Source: JBFGJH01 sp041586155 (GTDB lineage Bacteria; Actinomycetota; Acidimicrobiia; Spongiisociales; JAENVV01). From it: 64,000 bases of DNA. The notes under the pieces are model-generated. The model was not told where the DNA came from and did not search any database. It saw only the letters and a program-made list of their open reading frames with translations. Shown piece after piece: positions 32,451 to 39,153 of the stretch (positions are counted from its first letter, which is position 1; every line of letters begins with the position of its first letter). Where the stretch lies: positions 62,001 to 126,000 of the forward strand of contig JBFHAT010000001.1 in the NCBI GenBank assembly GCA_041586155.1, in the 5' to 3' direction. Position numbers and translations under genes: made by a program.

Positions 32451-34304
32451 TCAAGCCCGTTCCAGGATCTCGTAGAGAGTGGACCGGCGCGCGGGCGTCC
32501 GTCCGGAAGCGAGGATCGCCTCTTCGAAGTCGGCGGGACTGACTTCTTGCCCGTGGGACGCACCTGCCGAACGGGTGATGATCTCTCCCATCAGAGTGCC
32601 GCCCAGGTCGTTGCAGCCCGCCTCCAGGAGACGACTCCCACCATCGAGGCCGAGTTTCACCCACGAGGCCTGGATGTTGGGCACCAACCCGTGGAGCGCG
32701 ATTCGGGAGACGGCATGGACGAGCACGACCTCGTCCCACGTCGGACCGGGGCGAGCCTTCCCCCGCAGGAAGATGGGCGAGCCCATGTGGACGAACGGCA
32801 ACGGGACGAGTTCGGTGAATCCGCCGGTGCGGCGTTGGATCTCGCGGAGCACATCGAGGTGGTTGGCCCAAGATTCGGGCCCATCGATGTGGCCGAACAT
32901 GATCGTGGCCGTCGAGCGCAATCCGAGCTCGTGGGCGATGAGCATCACCTGCGCCCACTGGGCCGTCCGGATCTTGTCTGGACAGAGGTGCTCGCGGACT
33001 CGATCGTCGAGAATCTCAGCGGCCGTGCCGGGCAACGATCCCAGGCCTGCATCTCTGAGCCTGAGCAGGAAGTCGCGCACCGTGACTCCCAACGTCTCGG
33101 CCCCCTGCCACACCTCGAGTGGCGTGAAACCGTGAATGTGCATCGAGGGCAACTCGGCCTTGATCGCCTCGACCACCGAGACGTAGAAGTCCCCGGTGAA
33201 CTCGGGGTGGATACCCCCTTGGAGGGTCACTTCGGTGGCGCCTCGATCCCATGCCTCGCGGGCCCGCTGGACGATCTCGTCCAGTCCCATCAGGTAGGGC
33301 TCACCGCGCAGATTCAGAGACCGCGGACCCTTCGAGAATGCGCAGAAACCGCACCGGAAATAGCACATGTTGGTGTAGTTGATGTTGCGGTTGATGACGT
33401 AGGTGACGGTTTCGCCACACTCTCGCCGGCGCAGCTGATCAGCCGTCCACGCCACTGCCTCTACCTCAGCGCCACGGGCCCGGAAGAGGTCGGCCAATTC
33501 GGCTCCCGTTGGTGCTTCGCCGGCGAGGGCGCGATCGAGGATCGGCGTCAACGCTCCGCCTCCAGCCGTCCCCTCCTCCGCAGATCCGGTTACCCAGAGT
33601 CGATCTGACCACCCCGCAGAGAGGCGGTGCGGAGGGGTGGGCAAAGGGTGCTCGTTCCCTGGAGCCCAGCGGTAGCGTGGCCTCACGGCGCCACCCCCAT
33701 CGGTGAGCGCCAGCCAGGTGGTGAACACGGCCGGCTCCAGCTGCTCTCGGGCTTGATCGGTGTCGATCCCGGGCGGGAATGCCGTTCGCTCTACGAGCGG
33801 ATGTCCCGCCAGCGCCTCCCGTAGCTGACCGATTCCCTCGGCGTCCCAATCACGTAGCAGCAGGTCGGTTGCGCCGTCCGCAACCGCAGCAACTGCGTCC
33901 TCGATCGTGTCGACAAACACGCTCACCGCGGTGGCACCGTTGCCGGGCAGGCGGACCAATTCGACCGCCCGAAGCACACGACTCCGGCCGGTCCGCAGGT
34001 ACGCGGGACGCGTCCTCGCCACTGCGTCGAGGGTCACCTCGCCGTCGTCGTCGTCGATCACGGTGATTCGCCATGGCGCCACTTCGGTCAACCTCAGGGC
34101 CTCCGTGGGGTCGAGCACATACGCCGGGGCCGGGGCCTCGGCCGATCCGGAGCTCACCAGCAGACCGCCAGAAGCCGCCGCCGACAGGTCAGTAGCGGTG
34201 GGCTCAGTCAGTTCGAGGACGGTGGTGCCCTCCCGCAGGCGGGTGGTGGCCGAGAGCGCGTTGACTGTTTCCGATGGCCGGGTTCGAAGAAATGTGATCA
34301 CCAT
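32451..34304 (-). CDS. cofH: FO synthase subunit CofH with an extra N-terminal region
   Basis: A 617-residue protein whose C-terminal part (from about residue 250) is the radical SAM enzyme CofH, which with CofG builds the deazaflavin FO of coenzyme F420 from tyrosine and a pyrimidine precursor. The cluster-binding motif is CYFRCGFC with Cys314, 318 and 321; VTLQGGIHPEF and LPGTAAEILDD follow. Residues 1 to about 248 match no CofG or CofH domain I recognise. They contain a repeat-like VDTIEDAVAAVADGATDLLL helix segment that hints at an alpha/beta fold. The ATG follows the 70-aa gene by 12 bases. Confidence 0.92.
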   Translation of the reverse strand: MVITFLRTRPSETVNALSATTRLREGTTVLELTEPTATDLSAAASGGLLVSSGSAEAPAPAYVLDPTEALRLTEVAPWRITVIDDDDGEVTLDAVARTRPAYLRTGRSRVLRAVELVRLPGNGATAVSVFVDTIEDAVAAVADGATDLLLRDWDAEGIGQLREALAGHPLVERTAFPPGIDTDQAREQLEPAVFTTWLALTDGGGAVRPRYRWAPGNEHPLPTPPHRLSAGWSDRLWVTGSAEEGTAGGGALTPILDRALAGEAPTGAELADLFRARGAEVEAVAWTADQLRRRECGETVTYVINRNINYTNMCYFRCGFCAFSKGPRSLNLRGEPYLMGLDEIVQRAREAWDRGATEVTLQGGIHPEFTGDFYVSVVEAIKAELPSMHIHGFTPLEVWQGAETLGVTVRDFLLRLRDAGLGSLPGTAAEILDDRVREHLCPDKIRTAQWAQVMLIAHELGLRSTATIMFGHIDGPESWANHLDVLREIQRRTGGFTELVPLPFVHMGSPIFLRGKARPGPTWDEVVLVHAVSRIALHGLVPNIQASWVKLGLDGGSRLLEAGCNDLGGTLMGEIITRSAGASHGQEVSPADFEEAILASGRTPARRSTLYEILERA

Positions 34305-34316
34305 GAGCGCCGAACG

Positions 34317-34529
34317 TTACCCTTCGGTCGCCACCGTGGGGTCGACGGTCACCCAGCGATGCGCCGCCGCCTGGTCTTGAGCCCAGTCGCCCAGGAACTC
34401 GCCAATGACGTCGCAGGTGACACCGCCGGCTTCCAGCGCCAGCGCCACCGCCGAGATGTCGTCTGCGTCGGCGACCCGGACCAGCGGATAGCGCACACCG
34501 TTGCGCTGGTTGAACGCGATCGGCTTCAT
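34317..34529 (-). CDS. Hypothetical small protein between cofG and cofH, 70 aa
   Basis: Not recognised. Its ATG overlaps the cofG stop (ATGA) and it ends 12 bases before cofH, so it is probably translated with them. The 70 residues are compact (GVRYPLVRVADADDISAVAL, then VIGEFLGDWAQDQAAAHRWV) with no membrane segment or cysteine; an alpha/beta fold is likely. It may be a small partner of FO synthesis. Confidence 0.65.
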   Translation of the reverse strand: MKPIAFNQRNGVRYPLVRVADADDISAVALALEAGGVTCDVIGEFLGDWAQDQAAAHRWVTVDPTVATEG

Positions 34530-35641
34530 ACCAGCTTGATCGAGTAACCGTGCTCGTCGGTCGAATCGAGCGCCTTGGCGAGCAAACCCCCCGTGAGCCA
34601 TTCCGATGTCTGAAAGCCGGGATATACCGGCAGCCGGGGTTTCAGCTCGAAACCAGCGCGGTTGGTGCGCTGCTCCAGCTGATCGAGGTGCGGCCACGGC
34701 GCCTCGGGGTTCACCCAATCGATGGTGAGCGGCGAAACTCCGCCCCAGTCGTTGACCCCCGAATCGAGAAGTGCCTCATAGCGCTCTGAGAGGTTGGGCG
34801 GCACCTGCACGTTCATCTCCGCGCCGAGAATCCACCGCGCCACCGCAACGACCACCGCAAACCAGGCAGGCGGGGGCTCGGACCTGAGACGCATCCGGGT
34901 GTCGGCCTTCGCCCGGAAATTCTGGACGATGACCTCTTGGATATGGCCCCAGCGCTCGTGCAGCCGATGGATTGCCAGCAGCGAATCCACGATCTCCTCC
35001 TCGGTCTCTCCGATGCCGACGAGGATCCCGGTCGTGAATGCGACGCGCCGGCGACCAGCTGCTTCGATGGTGGCCACCCGCACCTCCGGATCCTTGTCGG
35101 GGCAGCCGTGGTGGGGCATCCCCGGTTCCATGAGCCGGGGAGAGATGTTCTCCAGCATCAGACCCATGGACGGATTCGATGGTCGAAGCGAAACGATCGC
35201 TTCCTCGGACATGACGCCCGGGTTGGCATGAGGAAACAGAGCCGTGTCCCTGTGAACCATCTCGGTCATCTCCGCCACGTAATCGAGCGTGGTCGCGCAA
35301 CCCTGAGCGTCGAGGAACGCGCGGGCTGCGGGATATTTGTCTTCCGGCGCGTCGCCCAGGGTGAACAGCGCCTCTGTGCAACCGTGCGCTTCTCCTGCTT
35401 TCGCGATCGCCATGACGTCCTCGGGGGTGAGGTACTCACCGCCGTTGCCGGGCGGTTTGACGAACGTGCAATACGTGCAGTGGTCGCGGCACATGGTGGT
35501 CAACGGCACGAACACCTTGGGTGAGAATGTGATCGTCCGACCGTGACCTTCGTCCCGTAACCGGCGAGCCTCCGCCAGTAGAGGGGACGGGTCCAACTCA
35601 CCTCGCAAGAAGGCCAACGCACGGTCGCGGTCGAATTGCAT
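34526..35641 (-). CDS. cofG: FO synthase subunit CofG
   Basis: Radical SAM enzyme, 371 residues, that closes the FO ring system with CofH. The cluster motif is TTMCRDHCTYC, followed by the family block FTLGDAPEDKYP and GMLLENISPRLM-like LMLENISPRLM. The ATG at 35641 is chosen because MQFDRDRALAFLRGE starts the recognisable domain; an upstream extension in the same frame is Ser/Thr-rich and lacks a ribosome-binding site. In many actinobacteria CofG and CofH are fused as FbiC; here they are separate genes. Confidence 0.93.
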   Translation of the reverse strand: MQFDRDRALAFLRGELDPSPLLAEARRLRDEGHGRTITFSPKVFVPLTTMCRDHCTYCTFVKPPGNGGEYLTPEDVMAIAKAGEAHGCTEALFTLGDAPEDKYPAARAFLDAQGCATTLDYVAEMTEMVHRDTALFPHANPGVMSEEAIVSLRPSNPSMGLMLENISPRLMEPGMPHHGCPDKDPEVRVATIEAAGRRRVAFTTGILVGIGETEEEIVDSLLAIHRLHERWGHIQEVIVQNFRAKADTRMRLRSEPPPAWFAVVVAVARWILGAEMNVQVPPNLSERYEALLDSGVNDWGGVSPLTIDWVNPEAPWPHLDQLEQRTNRAGFELKPRLPVYPGFQTSEWLTGGLLAKALDSTDEHGYSIKLV

Positions 35642-35672
35642 CACGGAACTCAGCCGACGGACGCGCGCGCCA

Positions 35673-35921
35673 TCAGTGGCCGTGGTGGTTGAGCACCCGG
35701 AGGAGACCGGCGATCCCTCCGTAGAACCCGCCACCGATCAGCGCCACCCATATTGCGATGATGATCGACCGCTGCAGCGACTGGCCGGTGAAGAGGACGA
35801 GCGCCAGGAACGCAATGAAGGTCGCCGGCATCCCGACGAGAAAGCCCATGACGATGGCTTTCCCGATCTCAGCCTGCTCCTGGATGTCTTCTTCCACTTC
35901 TTCGTGAACGACGTCGCTCAT
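35673..35921 (-). CDS. Small two-span membrane protein, 82 aa
   Basis: An acidic N terminus (MSDVVHEEVEEDIQEQAEIG) is followed by two hydrophobic helices (residues about 24-46 and 51-73), the second with a Gly-rich packing face GGGFYGGIAGLL, and an HHGH tail. Function unknown. It lies 67 bases after rimM on the same strand and 31 bases before cofG. Confidence 0.7.
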   Translation of the reverse strand: MSDVVHEEVEEDIQEQAEIGKAIVMGFLVGMPATFIAFLALVLFTGQSLQRSIIIAIWVALIGGGFYGGIAGLLRVLNHHGH

Positions 35922-35988
35922 GGACGGCAGGATAGCGGCCTCCTTCCGTCCCCACCCTCGGCGCCGACGAGACGCAACGACGGCGGTT

Positions 35989-36495
35989 TCAGTCGATGAG
36001 CCCCGCAATCGGCGTGACGACGATCCGTCGGTTGGGAAGATCCACCTCTGGCACCAACGCATCCACGAAGGGCACGTCGACCGAGCCGCCGGCGGTTTGG
36101 ATCACCAGTCGCGGTTGTGGTGCGTCGAGGACAACTCCGCTGACGATGCCGATGGCGCTTCCGCTCGGATCCTCGACCTGTGATCCGATGAGATCCTCCG
36201 GCCAGAACTCTCCGGGTTCGAGCTGCCGCCGGTCGGCGCGTCGCAGCCACAGCTGCTTGCCCCGAAGCGACTCGGCAGCGTCGCGATCATCGACGCCCGC
36301 CAATGTCACGATGACACCGTCTCGACTCGGCCTGGCTCGCTCGACCAGCACGTCGCGGGCGTCGATGCGGAGGCGAGTCCCCGCCCCGAAGCGGGCCGGG
36401 TCGTCGCTGTAGAACACCGCGACCACGTCACCCCGTATTCCGTGGGCGCGGGCAATGTGGCCGATCAGGAGGTGATCGTCAGGGGGCTCGGTCAG
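35989..36495 (-). CDS. rimM: Ribosome maturation factor RimM (apparent CTG start)
   Basis: Helps 30S assembly by binding S19. With a GTG start at 36426 the product (145 aa) would lose the most conserved RimM block, yet the same frame upstream encodes LLIGHIARAHGIRGDV, the family signature. No ATG, GTG or TTG exists between the KH gene and that block; CTG at 36495 overlaps the KH stop as CTGA, eight bases after GGAG, giving 168 residues. The C-terminal PRC barrel (SQVEDPSGSAIGIVSGVVLD, then VDVPFVDALVPEVDL) is intact. The usual next gene, trmD, is 22.7 kb away. Confidence 0.88.
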   Translation of the reverse strand: MTEPPDDHLLIGHIARAHGIRGDVVAVFYSDDPARFGAGTRLRIDARDVLVERARPSRDGVIVTLAGVDDRDAAESLRGKQLWLRRADRRQLEPGEFWPEDLIGSQVEDPSGSAIGIVSGVVLDAPQPRLVIQTAGGSVDVPFVDALVPEVDLPNRRIVVTPIAGLID

Positions 36496-36743
36496 TCCAG
36501 GAACTCCACGCCCGAATCGAGACCCTCTTCGTCAGCAGCAGCCTGAGCGACCGTCCGGATTGCTCGAGCAACGCGACCGCGACGGCCGATCACCCGACCC
36601 ATGTCGGATTTGGCGGTTCGCACCTCGGCCACCACCTCGTCGGGCCCCTGCTGCACCATGGTGACCTCGACGGACTCTGCCTCGTCGACGATCTCTTTCA
36701 CCAGGTACGTGACGACCCGTTCGGTGATCTCGCCGTTACTCAT
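36492..36743 (-). CDS. khpA: KH-domain RNA-binding protein KhpA
   Basis: An 83-residue single KH domain protein that usually sits between rpsP and rimM. The RNA-binding loop is VIGRRGRVARAIRTV (GxxG). It overlaps the rpsP end by 8 bases and its stop overlaps the proposed rimM start, so the operon is translationally tight. Confidence 0.95.
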   Translation of the reverse strand: MSNGEITERVVTYLVKEIVDEAESVEVTMVQQGPDEVVAEVRTAKSDMGRVIGRRGRVARAIRTVAQAAADEEGLDSGVEFLD

Positions 36744-37221
36744 CGTCTGCCGTCTCCTCCGCTTCGGCCGTGTCCACGACGTCGGCCGCCTCGGCCTGGG
36801 CCTCTTCGACCTCGGTCAGTTCGTCGGTCGCTTCCGCGGCAGCGGCGTCTTCCGCCTGCGCCATCGGCGCAGCGGCGTCTGCGGCCGCCTCTTCGGGCTC
36901 TGTGGCCGCCTCTTCGGGGGCCGGGGCGGGACGGGCAGACGGAACCGTGTGGATTTCGCCCTTCGACACCTTGTAGGCCGACCAGGCACCCGAGATCTCG
37001 AGCAGCTTGCGAACCGGATCAGTCGGCTGAGCGCCCTTGCTGAGCCAGTCGACGGCCTTTTCGTTGTCGATGTCGATCAACGACGGCTCCTGCCGGGCGT
37101 CGTACCGGCCGATTGCCTCGATGTAGCGGCCGTCGCGCGGTTTGCGGCCGTCGGCCACGACCACGCGGTAGACCGGCTGTTTCTTCTTGCCGAGTCGCAT
37201 CAAGCGCATCTTGACCGCCAT
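36736..37221 (-). CDS. rpsP: 30S ribosomal protein S16 with long acidic tail
   Basis: A 161-residue S16. Residues 1 to about 90 are the standard domain (VKMRLMRLGKKKQPVYRVVV then RDGRYIEAIGRYD). Residues about 92-161 form an Ala/Glu-rich acidic extension; mycobacterial and some other actinobacterial S16 proteins are also extended, whereas typical S16 is about 80-90 residues. It follows ffh by 5 bases. Confidence 0.95.
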   Translation of the reverse strand: MAVKMRLMRLGKKKQPVYRVVVADGRKPRDGRYIEAIGRYDARQEPSLIDIDNEKAVDWLSKGAQPTDPVRKLLEISGAWSAYKVSKGEIHTVPSARPAPAPEEAATEPEEAAADAAAPMAQAEDAAAAEATDELTEVEEAQAEAADVVDTAEAEETADDE

Positions 37222-37226
37222 CTGTC

Positions 37227-38576
37227 CTACCTCTTCCTCGCTCGTGTCTTCATCCCGGGTATACCGGGCAGGCCCGGGATCGACTTCCCGTCGGCCAACA
37301 TCTTCATCATTTTCTGGGTCTCGCCGAACTGCTTCAGCAGGGCGTTCACTTGCTGGGTGTTGGTCCCCGAACCCCGGGCGATGCGACGGCGACGACTTCC
37401 GTTGATGAGTCGGGGGTTCCGTCGCTCCTCCAGGGTCATCGAGCGGATGATCGCTTCGACCCGGCCCATGTCCTTGTCGGACACGTCGACGTCTTTCAAC
37501 GCCGATGCGGCGCCCGGCAGCATAGCAACCAATCCCTGCAGGGGCCCCATCTTCTTGAGCTGCTGGAACTGCTTCAGAAAATCTTCGAGGTTGAATTCGG
37601 CCTTGCGCAGCTTCTCGGCCATCTCGACGGCCTCGCTCTCATCGAACGCTTGCTCGGCCTTCTCGATGAGGGTGAGCACGTCGCCCATACCGAGGATCCG
37701 GCTGGCCATGCGCTCGGGATAGAACACCTCGAACTCGTTCAGCCGTTCGCCGATGGCGGCGAACTTGATGGGGCGACCCGTCACCTCTCGCACCGAGATC
37801 GCCGCGCCGCCGCGGGAGTCGCCGTCGAGCTTGGAGAGGACGATGCCCGTCAGATCGGTGTATTCGAGAAAGCCCTGCGCCACGTTCACTGCGTCCTGGC
37901 CGGTCATGGCATCGACCACCAGTAGCACCTCGTCCGGAGCGGCCACCTTGCGTACGTCGGCCAGCTCGTCCATCAGCGCCTGATCGATCGCCAGCCGGCC
38001 GGCGGTGTCGACGATGACGGTGTCATGACCGAGTTTGCCGACCTCCTTGAGGGCCGCCTTGACCACCCGGGCAGGCTTCGACTTGCGGTCGGCGAACACC
38101 CGAACGCCAATCCGGTCTCCGAGCTGCTGCAGCTGGTCCACCGCCGCCGGGCGCTGAAGATCCGCCGCCACCAGCATGGGGTCTCGGCCCTGTTCCTTGA
38201 GGTGCTTGGCGAGCTTTGCCGCGGTCGTCGTCTTGCCGGAACCCTGCAGACCCACCATGAGGATCGTCAGAGGCGGTGACCCTTTCTCGAGCCCCACCTC
38301 GGCACCGCCGAGCGTCTGAATCAGCTCTTCGTGCACGATCTTGATGACCTGCTGTCCCGGCGTGAGACTCTGATGCACGTCGGCGCCGACCGCCCGCTCT
38401 TTGATCCGGGCCAACAGGTTCTTGGTCACGCTGACGTTGACGTCGGCTTCGAGCAGCGCCAACCGCACCTCGCGCAGCGCCGCATCGACGTCGGATTCAC
38501 TCAGTCTTCCCTTGGACCGAAGCGAAGAGAAGATACCGGCGAAACGGTCAGAGAGGGATTCGAACATGGATGGCAC
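37227..38576 (-). CDS. ffh: Signal recognition particle protein Ffh
   Basis: SRP GTPase that targets nascent membrane proteins, 449 residues. N domain first, then the G domain with P-loop GLQGSGKTTTAAKLA near residue 103, DTAGRLAIDQ, and TKLDGDSRGGAA, then the M domain from about residue 300 with a Met-rich signal-binding and RNA-binding region (RRRRIARGSGT) and tail GKSIPGLPGIPGMKTRARKR. A GTG at 38576 and an ATG nine bases later (MFESLSDRF, 38567) are both possible starts. The receptor ftsY lies about 10 kb to the right. Confidence 0.97.
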   Translation of the reverse strand: MPSMFESLSDRFAGIFSSLRSKGRLSESDVDAALREVRLALLEADVNVSVTKNLLARIKERAVGADVHQSLTPGQQVIKIVHEELIQTLGGAEVGLEKGSPPLTILMVGLQGSGKTTTAAKLAKHLKEQGRDPMLVAADLQRPAAVDQLQQLGDRIGVRVFADRKSKPARVVKAALKEVGKLGHDTVIVDTAGRLAIDQALMDELADVRKVAAPDEVLLVVDAMTGQDAVNVAQGFLEYTDLTGIVLSKLDGDSRGGAAISVREVTGRPIKFAAIGERLNEFEVFYPERMASRILGMGDVLTLIEKAEQAFDESEAVEMAEKLRKAEFNLEDFLKQFQQLKKMGPLQGLVAMLPGAASALKDVDVSDKDMGRVEAIIRSMTLEERRNPRLINGSRRRRIARGSGTNTQQVNALLKQFGETQKMMKMLADGKSIPGLPGIPGMKTRARKR

Positions 38577-38657
38577 TCAGGGTAGCCCACCCCGGTGGCC
38601 ACGCCGCCGGACCACCAGAGGTCGCTACGAAGGGTCGGCCCTGGCACACTGAAATCC

Positions 38658-39137
38658 GTGGACATGACGATGATACCGAGAACACGAGCCACCGTCTTGG
38701 CCTGGTTGACCGCTTGGGCAATCGTGGGCTTCGGCCCGCTCGTCCTGCTGCGCGTCTATCCCCCCGCCTTCGAGCCCTATGTCCAGTTCGGGTGGGTGCC
38801 CTTCGTCATCGGGACCGCCGCCGTCATGAGGCGCGGCAGGCACGATTCCATTCCCGACCTCATCACCCGGCTCGTGTGGTCCGCCATCGGGTACCTCGTT
38901 GCCACGATCGCCGCACTGGTCGCTGCAGGCCTCGTGCTCGGGCCGGCGATGGACGTAGACGCTCCCGCCGGCTTCGGGCTGCTCCTCGTGGTGGTCGCGG
39001 CGATCCATGGAGCCACGATGTGGGCACTTGGACTACTGGCGTCCCCGGCGATCGCTCGCATCGACCGGGGCGCCGGGAGCTTCGGAATCCGGCGCGTCGA
39101 AGCCGAGGGACCACCGGGCAACACCGACCGCCCGTAG
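38658..39137 (+). CDS. Membrane protein of unknown function, 159 aa
   Basis: Divergent from ffh. The 159-residue product has four hydrophobic segments (residues about 10-28, 40-57, 70-92 and 105-125) and a polar, Gly/Arg-rich tail. Starts are possible at the GTG 38658 or the ATG codons at 38664 and 38670; none has a good ribosome-binding site. No family is recognised. PEP carboxylase follows 16 bases after its stop. Confidence 0.65.
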   Translation: MDMTMIPRTRATVLAWLTAWAIVGFGPLVLLRVYPPAFEPYVQFGWVPFVIGTAAVMRRGRHDSIPDLITRLVWSAIGYLVATIAALVAAGLVLGPAMDVDAPAGFGLLLVVVAAIHGATMWALGLLASPAIARIDRGAGSFGIRRVEAEGPPGNTDRP

Positions 39138-39153
39138 TACGCTCGCAGCCGCG

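Noticed and set aside
36427..36743. Frameshift or pseudogene explanation for the short rimM
   Set aside because: The conserved N-terminal block is in the same frame as the rest of rimM, with no stop between; only the start codon is non-standard.
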